Positions 34,904 to 46,279 of a stretch of 64,000 bases of DNA are shown here, one piece after another. The notes beneath the pieces are model-generated. The model did not search any database and had not been told where the DNA came from. It saw only the letters and a program-made list of their open reading frames with translations. The stretch spans positions 212,501-276,500 of the forward strand of contig CALNXK010000152.1 in the NCBI GenBank assembly GCA_942486035.1, written 5' to 3'. Made by a program: the position numbers and the translations under genes. Within the stretch, counting starts at the first letter, position 1. The number at the start of each line of letters is the position of its first letter. Origin of the DNA: Porites lobata (Eukaryota > Cnidaria > Anthozoa > Scleractinia > Poritidae).

Positions 34904-35590
34904 CTGTGAAAATTAGCAAATTAGCAAAATGACGGTATTGGCGAGAAGATACGAACAAAAGGAGAAACCTAAAAAAAAAAACCTTAAAATGGTTACCAGG
35001 GGTACCTAACGTGCAAGTGACACCCGATCTCTACAACAAAATAAGGTTTATATACACTTGACTAATTGAATATAACTTAAAACGACACCTTTTTTTTAGG
35101 GGGGGTAAATTGATAAGTGTTCACGTTCCCAAGCTACAATTATTTAAAAAGGAAACAAATAAATAAACAAACAAACCAAGTTCTAGGGCATTTTAGAAAT
35201 AGGGCCAAAAATTGTCGGATACTAGTGCAGAAATGACTCTTAACTCAAAATAATAATAATAAATGATACCTTATAATAAATCCCCGACAAGGTTTTGTTC
35301 TTTAATTGTTAAACTTGCTTAAGTGTTAAGCCTCCGACGAAGACATTAGGGAGTACAAATTTGATACAGTCTAACCTCTCTTTACGAACAGTTCGTTTGG
35401 TCCCAGAAAACCAAAAAATCATACATTCCCTACCTCTATAATACGGACCCCTCTGTAAAACGGACACTTGCTGCTGTCCCTTTAGTGCCCGTTTGAAGAG
35501 GTTTGACTGTAGCTTCAAGAAATATTGAAAGAGAAAAAAGACTCTCTTCCAGCTGACGTGCGTCGCTCCAAAACGATTTCGGCAACGTTT
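34904..35590. other. Intron stretch, nothing assigned
   Basis: AT-rich, no repeat family recognised until the MITE at 35595. Confidence 0.45.
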
Positions 35591-35594
35591 CTTA

Positions 35595-36015
35595 GGGGGT
35601 GTTTACATGACAACGGGGCGACCTTCGCGCCGGCGCGAGTTCACTCCGGTTCCCTCTCACGGCTCTATATTGTTTACATGATACCACCACAAAATGTCAT
35701 GTCGGCGCGAGTCACCCGGCCCGGCGTGAGTTAACCCCGGTTGTTGCACCGGGGCGAGAATTTCACTCCGGTACGAAATCTCGCAACGGTATCATGTAAA
35801 CGCGAAACGAACACTTGCTTCGGTGTGAAATCGGTCTGTTGGTAGACTGGAACGGGTAGCGCATGCGTAATGTTTGCGATTTTGAACACACGTGTATTTT
35901 ATCAACATAAAGACATATTGAATGACCCAGTCATCATGTAAACGTGATAAGAAATCGAAAAGTCATCCTGATATGAAACTTGCGCTGGTGCGAGTTTTCT
36001 CATGTAAACACCCCA
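35595..36015. mobile_element. MITE, PIF/Harbinger-type, 421 bp, TTA target duplication
   Basis: Ends GGGGGTGTTTACATGA and, inverted, TGGGGTGTTTACATGA, flanked by TTA at 35592-35594 and 36016-36018. The interior is GC-rich with repeated CACTCCGG and GGCGCGAG blocks, unlike the surrounding intron. Confidence 0.8.
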
Positions 36016-36231
36016 TTATATAGCGAACCAAACGAACGTCTGCATTGAAGAGTAAATTCATAGAGGCTCAATGAAAATTTCAAATGCAGAAAAGGCTTTT
36101 TGAAATCGAAACTGCAGTTAAACTCTCTTTTTAATTCGAGCATCGTATGGGCTGACTGGTATGTTTTGCTGTTTTAACTTACTTTATTGACTTTTGTTTG
36201 TTCGTTTGTTTTTATGTTTTGGCATATTTAC

Positions 36232-36531
36232 CTCCTTCGTTAGTTCTTGCAGTCATTGCCTCACTGGAGTACAGTGTCCTATTCCCCAAAATATTCGCTA
36301 CGGCAACGACACTGACCTCGTAAAAAGTGTACCCTTTAAGTATATTCCCAGTGTAGTGTGAGTTATACCAATGTGAGACGTGGCAGATCAAGCTGACGTT
36401 TGAACTTTTTTGCTTATACTTCACTATAAAACTCTGGATTGGAACACTTGAAGGGAAGTTTGACCACTGTACTGTCAATGATGATGATGTCTTGCTGGTG
36501 ATGGTAACATTCCATGAAGGCACCACTTGTG
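36232..36531 (-). CDS. Exon: FN3 3 (A type)
   Basis: Contains PSWNVTITSKTSSSL, VQWSNFPS and FYEVSVVAVA, ending TNEGG. Acceptor CATCCACAG, donor GGAG|GTAAAT, phase 1 to 1. Confidence 0.85.
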
Positions 36532-36753
36532 CTGTGGATGAATAATCAAAGAAAAATACTGTCAAACATTTATTTTGTAAAGTACATGTAATTTATAAGT
36601 TCCCTTAAACATATCCTCGGACGTGTGTGATACTTCCTACTCCCACTAGAGTACTTTAAGAGAGCTGAGAAAGAGGTCCAACCTTTCCTGAGCATTTTTT
36701 TTTCACTTTTCAAGTGTTTTTCCAGCAAATTTGTCGTCATAGGGTCTTGTTAC

Positions 36754-36947
36754 CTGAGTCTTGGGCTTTGTCTAACACTGTGTATTGAATTCTTGCGTAG
36801 CTATATCGGTATGAAAGAGAGACCGCCAATGTTATGCTACTCTCGTCACCAAAGGGAAGTTCAACCGACTGTCCGCTAGCAGACGAATCACAACCACTTC
36901 GACGGAAAACCTCGTTGCCAGTGTTGTCACAAATCTTGATAAACTCG
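36754..36947 (-). CDS. Exon: CUB-like domain 2, second half
   Basis: Begins SEFIKICDNTGNEVF, then VELPFGDESSITLAV and ARIQYTVL. Acceptor TCTGTAG, donor TCAG|GTAACA, phase 2 to 1. Confidence 0.7.
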
Positions 36948-37338
36948 CTACAGAGAATAAGAAATGAGGCGACTCAAATGCTTGTGAACGCGACTAATCA
37001 ATATTAGAAAACTAGCAATGAAATCAAAGTAATTAAGACAAAATCATGTGGATATTTAAATAAGCGAAAAAAAAAGAATCCTAAAATAGTTTCTTGGTGG
37101 TGTGGATGGGTGGGATAACTATGACTTAACACCTACATCACAAAATAATATTTAACTACTATAAAACTGATATACGATCGATAAAATGTCTACTTTAAAC
37201 CCTATCGTTTTTCTTCAAATTTCCTTTAACAAAAAAAAAATGCTATAAACGTTCTTGGATTTGACAATTTCCTTTGACTTTTTCCTTGTGTTACATTGCC
37301 TTCATGATTTCTGATCTACAATGAATAATTCCGCTTAC

Positions 37339-37492
37339 CTGCAATAACCGAGGTAACTGTACTTGAATGAGACTAAGACAACTCCTTGAATTGCACCTGC
37401 ATCATTTATTTGAATACTGCAGTTGAGACTGTTGTAACTCGATTGCGTGAGATTTAGCCATCCAAACGACCGGTTCACAGAACCTTCACAAC
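37339..37492 (-). CDS. Exon: CUB-like domain 2, first half
   Basis: Encodes GCEGSVNRSFGWLNL, LNCSIQINDAG and YSYLGYC. Acceptor GCTTTAAG, donor GCAG|GTAAGC, phase 1 to 2. Opens the second CUB-FN3-FN3 unit. Confidence 0.7.
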
Positions 37493-38461
37493 CTTAAAGC
37501 AAGACAATACATAAAAGAAAGATAATTAAAGTGACTGTAATTGCATATTAGAGAACAACACTTACTTTCTTTCCTCTAAAATGGCAAATTTATTTTGGTG
37601 TTTACATGTAATTCAGTCTCCAAAAGTATCTGTGCAACATATCATACACCACAGACAAACTCTTGTCGAAGAATCATTCAAAACTTTAGGCTGGGTGGAT
37701 TTGGAGAAACAAGGGAAATTTCGCAAATGTAAATTAATAAATTCCTCATTTCTATATTTGAAATCGCACCATTCATAATTATAAGACAAAGGGACGACAT
37801 TCATGTAACGAGCCCTAAGTCAACTCTAATAAAACTGGTGGGGATCATTTCAATATTTTACCTACATCAATAAAAGAAGCTACATTATTTTTCATTTATA
37901 AAAACTTTCTAACCTTAGACTTCATTAGCCATTAGCTTTTCGTATTGATACACTTACGTAACTTACCGTAGTAGCTCCCTTATTCGTCTAACAAATTATG
38001 ATTTTTCTAAATATACGCAATTTCTCTTTTATTCACTTTTTTAAAATTGTTCTAAATATTTTTTTAAATTTATTTTTAACTTTTATTTATTTATTTATTT
38101 ATTATCATTATTAATAATATCATTATTATTACTATTATTTTTTTGATCCTGTAGTCATGATTTACGCAGAGCCCCTTTTGATAGGAGCCAATGGCTGATA
38201 AGACAACCCTGTCTTGCGAAAGAACAACTCGAGAGCATGCGTAGCTCTTTCTTTTATCACGTTCAATGCGCTAACTTTTAATCACAAAGTTATTTATGAA
38301 GCCGGCAAAATCTTTGGAAAGTCAAATCAAATTTTGGGGCAGATAAGCATCCCTACACAAACCAGAAAGAAATGGGTACTGTCTAACAAGGTAGGGTTAA
38401 TAATAAGTAATCAGTTCTTAAAATTGTCACTCTAATGAGCTCGTGGAAAAGATATATTTAC
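37493..38461. other. Intron between FN3 2 and CUB 2, nothing assigned
   Basis: Very AT-rich, with (ATTT)n and (ATT)n patches near 38080-38145. No gene recognised. Confidence 0.5.
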
Positions 38462-38758
38462 CTTTCGTCTCATAGACAAGGGATGACCTCGGTCCGGTTC
38501 CAACAGCAGTGAAAGCAGCCACTGAAATTTGGTAACGTTCTCCAATCCGAACATCCGGCAGAATTACTCGTGGTATATCTGTGTTGTTGACTCTAACAAT
38601 GGTGTCCGAATAGTAGTAGTACTGGAGACTTTTGTAGTAAACGTTGTATCCTAATAAGCGGCCATTGGCGTACTGGATAGGAAGGGAATCCCATCTGACC
38701 AAGAACTCATTCAATCCATGGTTTTCAACTCTGACATTCGTTGGCGGACGGCTGGGAA
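38462..38758 (-). CDS. Exon: FN3 2 (B type)
   Basis: Starts with PSRPPTNVRV, then YANGRLLGYNVYY and YQISVAAFTAVGTGPRSS. B-type FN3s in this gene all share ANGRLLGY and an AAFT-GxGP motif. Acceptor CATTTAG, donor AAAG|GTAAAT, phase 1 to 1. Confidence 0.85.
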
Positions 38759-39299
38759 CTAAATGAAATGTAGAATATTTGAGGATTAGGGTAGTAACCG
38801 CTAGTTCTTAGTTCCTGCTTGCAGTAAGATAACGGTTTCAATGGGATCACCTTTTAGAATTATTTTCATCTCCCCGGAGTCAATTATGGAAACAGTGGTT
38901 TTACAGCGAGACTGATTTGTAACACTTTAACCGTATTGATGTGATAACGCCAACGCAGCGTAGCTTAGGAAAACAGTGTTTGAACCTGCCTAACAGTTTT
39001 GCAGATGTCTATATAAGCAAAGGTCAATAAAAACGATCTTCTTAGTCCTTTTAAAATCCCGAAATTTTTCTCACCAAACAACTTAGCTAATCAGTAAAGT
39101 AGCATACTGCTATTTGTATTTCTGGTACTTTCTATAAAAAAAAGGGGGGGACTTTCTGGATCTTGCATTTTCTGTCTTTTGTTAGGATTTCTTGCCTGTA
39201 AAACCTGCTAAACATTTAAAACATGCCGAAGAGAGACACAGACCGATTACAGCTCCTCATTGCTGCTGTTTTCACACCAATGCAGGAATATGTTTAACA

Positions 39300-39458
39300 C
39301 TGAATGACGAGTACTGTGGCTCTGACGAGTGTTTGTGACGCTGAGTGTTGTATATTTGACGAGTGTTTTGATTGTGACAAGTATTCTAGCTATGGCGATT
39401 GTTGTGACTGTGACGAGTGTTGTGACCGTGATGAGTGTTGTAGCTGTGAAAAGTGTCA
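39300..39458. repeat. Minisatellite, about 18-bp unit
   Basis: Imperfect repeats of a unit like GTGACGAGTGTTGTGACT, running for about 150 nt in the intron between FN3 1 and FN3 2. Confidence 0.75.
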
Positions 39459-39587
39459 GAATTATGCGCGGGTGACTTGATTTTCCATGTTATGCACATC
39501 GTGGTAATTACTGTCTCGTATTTTTGCTGAAGAATCGTCATTGGTGGTGTAATCTAGCTAATTGTATACGCTGATGGAGGTCCTTAC

Positions 39588-39875
39588 CTCCTTCTGCCGT
39601 TACTATGGAGACTGGATTGCTCGCGTATGTAGCATTCTCTCTGCTTGACGTAACAGCGATTGCGTGGACTTCATAGGCTGTAAAACCCCTGAGCAGGTTA
39701 GTGTAATAGGAGTTGCTAGTGGCTTTAAAAAGTCTACTGACGTTGTTGGAGAGCTCCTTGAACCTCACCAAATAGTAACTGACAGACTGCGGCAGTGGAA
39801 GGTTTGACCAATATACCAACGCTGAAGATGAGGTTATGCTGGATACTGTTATATTCCAGGAGGGGACAGTTTCCG
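39588..39875 (-). CDS. Exon: FN3 1 (A type)
   Basis: Contains SWNITVSS, VYWSNLP and FTAYEVHAIAV, ending TAEGG. Single-exon FN3 with phase 1 at both sides; acceptor TTCTAAG, donor GGAG|GTAAGG. A-type FN3s always follow the CUB and share the W-N-x-T start. Confidence 0.8.
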
Positions 39876-40426
39876 CTTAGAATATAAAATAAATCATAAT
39901 AATATTTCAATATTAAAATGCCTGAATAGAAATATATGACATGACGCATGATTTGAACTGCGGATAAAGATATGAAGAGAAAATGATCATCGCAGTTGAA
40001 TAAATCACAATGGCATGCTCTTCATATTCCATGGTATTGTAGACCTGTACTATTCGCGGAACGATTACTTCATGGGTGCTTTACCATAGAGCTTTTGTAC
40101 TGAAAATAGCTCTCTCAAATTAGCTTTTAATGCTAAATAATGTTTCGGATAGAAACACCCCCTTTGAATAGCATAAATTGAGAAGTTTCCGAGTACGCTT
40201 TTCTAGAGCATCTTTTCACAGACTGCATTTTTCTGTTTGTTAACTTAAAAGAGCTTTAACATACACAGTAATAACCTTGTGTTAATATTGTTCCTTTTCT
40301 ATTCTTCTTTTACTCGATCGTGTATTTACGTTATATGTCATCTTTATCATCCAATCGTAAATGAAGTGAATAAAAATGAAAACAAAGCTCTTTGAAATGG
40401 ATTTCTGCTGAACAACAGTCCCCTCA

Positions 40427-40585
40427 ACTTATTCCTTTTCTTCGAAGGAAAAGGAATAAGTGATAATTCTAAGTTACTGTGAAACTGCCCACCTACCCCT
40501 CCCCTAAACCAACATTAACGCTTAGTTCTTACTTAGAGCAAAATGTTGGTTGAGGGGAGGATTAGGTGGGCAGTTTCCCAGAAAA
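40427..40585. repeat. Two hairpins: a TTCGAA palindrome and a MITE-like stem
   Basis: 40428-40462 is a near-perfect palindrome built on CTTATTCCTTTTC and GAAAAGGAATAAG. It is followed at 40479-40577 by GAAACTGCCCACCTA pairing with TAGGTGGGCAGTTTC across a loop containing CCAACATT/AATGTTGG. Confidence 0.7.
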
Positions 40586-40707
40586 GTAAAAGGAACCCTA
40601 TCGGAGTGATAGGTTAAAGAAATTTTGGAAATGATAAGGTATATATGATTGATTTTGTATTCATTATTATGCACGTATACATGTGTGGTATGCCATGGGT
40701 TACAAAC

Positions 40708-40904
40708 CTGAGTCAAGTGTTTGACCGACTATGCTGTACTTGACGTTAACCACGCTCCATCTATATTCAAGAGAAATATCTAGTATGAGGTGTTCTGCGT
40801 CTCCAAATGGAACTTCAAGAGAAGTGCCAGCGGGGTGAGAAGAATTGCAGCCTTCCTGGTTGAAGATGTTGGAGCCATCTGGTTTAATTAGCATGAGGTG
40901 TTCA
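40708..40904 (-). CDS. Exon: CUB-like domain 1, second half
   Basis: Begins SEHLMLIKPDGSN, in the place of the CUB YVEVYDG strand, and ends with VVNVKYSIVG. Acceptor CATTTAG, donor TCAG|GTTTGT, phase 2 to 1. The usual fourth CUB Cys position is replaced by EGCNSS, so the fold is divergent. Confidence 0.7.
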
Positions 40905-41744
40905 CTAAATGAAAGAAAAAAAATTGGCAAAAATGAGCCTTGTTAAAAATGGGTAGGATAGAGTGTAGATCTTCGTTCAAATTAAATTGTTTAATTTGTT
41001 ATTTGAATTGCTAGAGCGATTTTCGTGTTACTATGAAAAATGTTTTCGGTAAGTGTTCGTTATAAGTTTTATCAGCGAACAGATGAAAAGATTAAAACGT
41101 GGACTCTTCGTTTTCCGGTCAAAGAAAACCAATAATATGGAGGAGGCATTGTTCGAGCGTTGGCTTAATCAACCAAAAGCCATGTGCTTTTGTATGCATT
41201 CGATAAACCAAATCGCTCTCTTTCTGTTCGTTTGTTCTTTGTGTTTTGTTCACGCGTTTTCATTTCAAGGTCATACGGAAATCGCGTTAAGGCGATGAAC
41301 ATAATATGCTAGGAAAGTTATATGACGAGCAAAGAGGAAGAAAACCAAGAAGAAAAGGTTTTTTAATGGCTTGTACATCAGTTTACTCAGCATTTTGGCA
41401 TAAAATAGGTTGTAACTCGCCTATCATAAGTTATCGTTATCGTCATCATCATCGTTTCTATTATCCACGACATCATTATCATTATCGTATCAGGACTTCC
41501 CTAGACTTAACAGCAATAGATACTTTATTATTGGGATGTACATAGAAATTTTCATTTTTTAGTTTATAGACAGTTGTTTACATTTGCTCTGAAATATAAA
41601 AATAAAAAAAAAATTTTAAACTATTTTTATTATTACTGTTATTATTATTATTATTATTACTGCAATTTTTTTTCCATATCTCACACTACTAGTTGCATCG
41701 GTGTGCTAACGTATTCCTAGGTCATCAAGCTATTTCCTATAGCC

Positions 41745-42250
41745 TTAGATGTCTAGGATCCTTCTTAAGGTCTTTGCTGTTCCTAACAAGCAGGCTTCCT
41801 GGCCGCGGTTGTTCAAACGTTGGATAGCGCTATCCACAGGATAAGAATCTATCCAGAGGATAGCGCAATTGATTTCCCTAATACTTATCCGCTGGATAGT
41901 GATTTATCCGGTGGATAGCGCTATCCAACGTTTGAACAACCGGGGCCTGGAGTAAGTTCAAGATCCCAGGTGTTCTTATCTTAGTAACCCACATCATCAA
42001 GTTCTTGGTCACTGCCCCAAGTACCCAAATTACAACTGGAATAACAGATACCCTTTTGCAGCTCCACATTTTTGTTGTAGTTTAACTTTTCTTAAGTCCT
42101 AGTAGTGGTCGACCTTCTCTCGTTCTTTTTTTTTTTTTGTCTGCAATTCGGGTATCAAAAGGACATACCACATCGATGATTGGCACACTCTGCTCTCCTT
42201 TTCCAATACGACTATATCCGGCCTTTTATGATCTAAATGATGATTTTTTT
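41745..42250 (-). mobile_element. LINE C-terminal fragment, split by a MITE
   Basis: The minus strand reads HKRPDIVVLEKESRVCQII and DVVCPFDTRIA, later VIPVVIWVLGAVTKNL, and after the MITE CLLGTAKTLRRILDI and a stop at 41745. This is the C-terminal region that follows the Cys/His block seen at 1-270 in the same LINE group. At least one frameshift lies in the A-run near 42125-42140. Confidence 0.65.
41801..41947. mobile_element. Short palindromic MITE inside a LINE fragment
   Basis: Ends GGCCGCGGTTGTTCAAACG and, inverted, GGCCCCGGTTGTTCAAACG, both followed by TTGGATAGCGCTATCCAC. 147 bp and almost entirely self-complementary. It interrupts the last codons of the LINE C-terminal frame. Confidence 0.8.
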
Positions 42251-42377
42251 TAATTCTAAAATCTCAAAATCAGCTCACTTGCACTGCAGATTGTAATTTT
42301 GGCAGAGTTTCCAAATTGATCGTGCCTCTAGTTTTGAGCTACATGTAACTTCTACCATCCCGTGCTTATATGGCATT

Positions 42378-42400
42378 AGTATTAAAAAATATTATTATTA

Positions 42401-42442
<42 letters not shown>

Positions 42443-42591
42443 ACGTTTTCTTTTTACGAATATTTTATTGAAGTTTTGTGTGCAGCTTTTTATAAGATTT
42501 TAATAAAGTATTTTCATTGATTATCATTATCATTATCATTATCATTATCATTATCATTATCATTATCATCATCGTTATCGTTATCGTTATC

Positions 42592-42633
<42 letters not shown>

Positions 42634-42650
42634 GTTATTATTGTTACAGT
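42378..42650. repeat. (ATT)n and (ATTATC)n microsatellites
   Basis: About 20 ATT copies at 42378-42440, then about 20 copies of ATTATC/GTTATC at 42517-42640. ORFs of Ile/Val or Asn/Asp repeats here are artefacts. Confidence 0.9.
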
Positions 42651-42754
42651 AAACTTTTATGACATGATTAAATTCCAAACTAATCCCACGACACAAAACA
42701 AACATAATACAATGCAAATAATGGAAAGGAGAACGCAATAATTTTTTCTAATAA

Positions 42755-42993
42755 GGGCCTGTTTACGTGAAGGTGGGGGACCCCAGATAAGTGAGGTATA
42801 TTGTAGTGGGTAACCCCACCTTTCATGAAAACCTGATCAAATTGAGGGCCTGTTTACAGGGAGGTGGGAAACCCCAGGTAGGTGAGGTAACCCGCCTGTC
42901 CATATAATCTCTCATTTTAATTTGATAGGTGGGGTGACCCACCACATGCTACCTCACCTATCTGGGGTCCCCCACCGCCGTGTAAACAGGCCC
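42755..42993. mobile_element. MITE, PIF/Harbinger-type, TAA target duplication, with a second internal left end
   Basis: Ends GGGCCTGTTTACGTGAAGG and, inverted, GGGCCTGTTTACACGGCGG, flanked by TAA at 42752-42754 and 42994-42996. A further copy of the left end (GGGCCTGTTTACAGGGAGG) starts at about 42847, so the element has two left ends in tandem. Confidence 0.8.
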
Positions 42994-43209
42994 TAAGTCT
43001 AGCGCAAATGAAAGGACAAATTCGATTGTTTTATTGAGCAAAACAGGGCGCATAGAGCGGAGTTTAGACCGCGGTATATGATTACAAGAAATAAGGCAAA
43101 ACCGGCCTTCAGGGCCTTTGCAGGATAAGTTTAAGAGCAGTCGAGTGGTTCCTACTAGTGAAGATGTACGTTTGAGCATCTCTTGCAATCACACAAAGCT
43201 TTTTATTAC

Positions 43210-43366
43210 CTGCAATAGCGGAGGTAAATCGTTTCGAATGTAAAAATTGCAACTGCGTCCCTCAATCCGGCCTTGCCCATTTTCCAGATGCAGTGCTCTT
43301 CGGCTTCTTCTCCGCCATTTGCTTTATACAACACCCCAGACGTCTCATTCAAGAAACCACCACAGC
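43210..43366 (-). CDS. Exon: CUB-like domain 1, first half
   Basis: Starts GCGGFLNETSG, has HCIWKMGKAG and ends IYLRYC. This follows the CUB pattern of an initial C-G-G, a C-x-W and a third Cys before the split. Acceptor TTGTTCAG, donor GCAG|GTAATA, phase 1 to 2. It opens the first CUB-FN3-FN3 repeat unit. Confidence 0.7.
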
Positions 43367-43756
43367 CTGAACAAATCATGAAAGTGTCTTTTTAATAAGA
43401 GATGGGTGACATATTTGATTTGAAACTGTATCGAGTTCTTGTTCTCTCAGGGATGTTTATGTTCATCTAAGTTCGGGCGAGGAAACCGCCGACAATAATC
43501 GTGCAATAAAATGCTCAATTCAGAATAAACATTAGGCGGAGTAAGATTTGATAAAAAAAATGTTTGATTAAACCTGCCAAGCAAGAAACATTTACGCAAA
43601 GGAACGAGTTGGTAAATACATCCCTTACCAAATTAATAACTCTCTCAAAAATGTTCAGCTTCAAAACTAAAAACGTTCAATTTCCTTAATAAGTGAAAAT
43701 TGAACTAAACCTACAGCTGTTTTACCACTGGCAAATTATTCTGATAGTATTCTAAC

Positions 43757-43841
43757 CTGGACAGCTTCTGTCATAAATTGACACATCATCGATTGCAATG
43801 TCACTTTCAAACGATAGTCCCTTTATTCCTTCGAACGTCAC
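43757..43841 (-). CDS. Exon: MAM domain 2, last part
   Basis: Encodes VTFEGIKGLSFESDIAIDDV and a final Cys-Pro. Acceptor CTTCCAG, donor CCAG|GTTAGA, phase 0 to 1. Confidence 0.85.
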
Positions 43842-43939
43842 CTGGAAGGATACGGTCACAATTAATAACAGCAAAGAAACGAAGGAGGACTACCAATTCA
43901 GTACGGTTTCTCTCGCTTCTGCATGATGCTTCACTCGAT

Positions 43940-44480
43940 TTTATATTTTATTTTATTGTTTATTTAAAATATTTCCCTAATTCTGATTGGCTAAAAGCAC
44001 ACGCATAACTCACCATAACCAGTTACTGATGACCAAATTTGGAAGAATTTTGTGTTTAACGAGGAAATGACGTCAAAAATGTAGCCTTCTACTGGTTAAT
44101 GTACCGTTAACCGAGAAGACCTGGGGAGGAGATGGAGTTGTTTTCGTTTTAAAAACTAAAATGGTGGACACTTCGCTCGTTTTAAGAGTAACTACAGCTG
44201 GAACTAGGCGAAATAATGGCTAAAAACATTGCAAAAACAGCAAGAAGACGGCTCGGAGGGCGACACCTGCTATTTGAAATAAACTTAACATCGATATAGA
44301 TAAGCTTGTTTTAGCTATGTTTTGAAACTAGGAATTATTTTGAATAATAAAGCAATTATTTAATTCGGCTTTCGTATCATATGAAGAATTATGGAGATCT
44401 CGAAGGGTGTTATCCGCCTGGGCCTCGATGGATAACACCCTCCTCGATCTCCATAAGATACTCAGCCTCATTCATTAATT
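43940..44480 (+). repeat. Dispersed repeat with internal hairpin (inverted copy at 9411-10030)
   Basis: Begins near CTAAAAGCACACGCATAA and ends near the hairpin GGGTGTTATCC...GGATAACACCC. Same blocks as the copy at 9.4-10 kb in reverse order. Confidence 0.7.
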
Positions 44481-44780
44481 GTTAAATATTCATTTTGAAA
44501 TCACTGTTATCTGGTTGGTTTATTCACGAATCACACTATTTGTTTTGCTCTATGTCACATCTGTTCTAAATCGCTTCATTCATGTTCTAAACCACGACAT
44601 TTCTATTTTATATCGCACCATTTTTGGACTATATCGCATTGTTTCTCTTTCAAACACAAAGTGAGATGTAAAAGCCTCGTTGCTTTTAAACAAACCGGCT
44701 ACTACAACAATAGAATATTGGTATTTATACAATGATGTGAATGCTACGCACGCTGTGATTGTTCGTTGCCCATGATCTAT

Positions 44781-44955
44781 AGATCGTTTTCAGTCACGTG
44801 GTCAGCAGCTTCGCAAATTGCTTGGGATAAAAGAAAGTTTTAACTTGTGAAAAGAGTCCAATTCCCACAGGATTTTTTTTTGTACACAAACATGGCCGCC
44901 GATTCATTGCTTTGCACACAAACATGGCCGCCGTGACGTCATGTGAAAACGATCT
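44781..44955. mobile_element. MITE with AGATCGTTTTCA termini
   Basis: The left end AGATCGTTTTCAGTCACGTG and the inverted right end AGATCGTTTTCACATGACGT pair. The interior has two ACACAAACATGGCCGCCG blocks. No ORF. Confidence 0.65.
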
Positions 44956-44999
44956 ATTAGAGTACAGATACATGGATGAGGAAATGATAATGAGGAAAC

Positions 45000-45884
45000 T
45001 TGTTTTCTTTGTTTTGTTCAACATGGCAAGTGAAAGCCTCGAGAACTAATTAGCAAGGAGAAACGGAGACAAAAAGAGCTCTTTAAAACTTGAGAATACC
45101 TAAAATACAAGAAATCTACACAATAGTTGCCATCGGGTGCCATCGCTACGAGATGATGTTTTCGCAATTATTCTGCTTTGAGCAAGAAAAGTCGTTGAAA
45201 ACCTTTTCGAATAAACTGTATACAAGTAAGATAAATAAAGAAAAGAAGAAGCACAGACGAAAAAAAGCGTTTGGGACTTAAAAAATGCCTAAACTGGCAC
45301 CAATCTACTAACAGTCTAGAGGTACGAGGCAGGTATGTGTATCAGTCTTTTTTTCGTTTCTGATCATTGTATAAATTAAACAAATAGATTCCATGTTGGC
45401 GTGGGTCTGTTGAGATCACAGAGGACGTCAAAATGTGGTAAAACATGAGTGACACACTCGCCTGCGGCTCGTGTGCCACTTCTATGTTGGCGGGGGTTGG
45501 ACCATCGTGCACCACACGCCCCTCCCCCTAATGCAAACAAAAAAATAGAGACCCCACAATCGATTTTATATTAAAGCATTCATAGAGACAAAAGACAGGG
45601 TGATGGGAGTACAGGAAACAGAAGGGGTGGGCGGGGGGAGAAGAGGGAGATTTAAAAGATGCATGGGAAGAGAGAGAAATTGGGGAATTTACGCAACAAT
45701 GCTCAGTATCTCCCAGCAGAAAAAGTGATGCGTTGCAGTCATGTAAATACGGAGGGAACCGGGAATGCGAGGTACGGGGGAGGTTGTTTGGCGCCGCCCT
45801 ATCCCTCCTTCCCATCCCTTTTCCTGTAGAATGTTAATTAATTCATTACTTAGGTCAACATGATCAGTTTACACATCGATTTAC
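45000..45884. other. Intron stretch, nothing assigned
   Basis: Includes a G/A-rich patch at 45590-45720. No gene or repeat family recognised. Confidence 0.45.
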
Positions 45885-46117
45885 CGTATCACTGAGGTAG
45901 ACTGTTCGGGTGACTCTTTTCCAGTGGTTCCCCTGATTTCCTGACTTGGTAAATATCGTATTATTTCCACTGAAAACATTTAGAGTTCCCATATCTGATC
46001 CGTACATGTGATAGAAGAATTTTAGGCAACATGAACTTTTGTTTCTAGGCACCGCAAAGGTCAGCTTTGCATTATCACGAAATGCATGATACGAAGCTTC
46101 AATATAGAAATATTTTC
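45885..46117 (-). CDS. Exon: MAM domain 2, middle part
   Basis: Encodes KYFYIEAS, CCLKFFYHMYG and MGTLNVFSGN. Acceptor CTTCACAG, donor ACG|GTAAAT, phase 1 to 0. One codon shorter than its homologues in the other three MAM domains. Confidence 0.85.
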
Positions 46118-46183
46118 CTGTGAAGAAAAATAAATGATGATAAAGATGATGAGAGAAATGAGAGATCTTGAGTTTCCATCTGC

Positions 46184-46274
46184 AATTAAAATTAGCCTGA
46201 CTAGCCTCGTTCTCCAGCACAAAATTCAAAAGGACACATTAACTTAAGCGAGGCTAGTCAGGCTGATTTTAATT
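46184..46274. repeat. Hairpin with 26-nt near-perfect arms
   Basis: AATTAAAATTAGCCTGACTA and the following GCCTCG pair with CGAGGCTAGTCAGGCTGATT and the following TTAATT across a 39-nt loop. Probably a small palindromic repeat. Confidence 0.75.
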
Positions 46275-46279
46275 TAAAC

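Noticed and set aside
42514..42741. Poly-Ile and poly-Asn/Asp ORFs.
   Set aside because: Simple-sequence translation of an ATTATC microsatellite.
45528..45815. 95-codon minus-strand ORF.
   Set aside because: Biased composition from a purine-rich patch, no homology recognised, no splice context.
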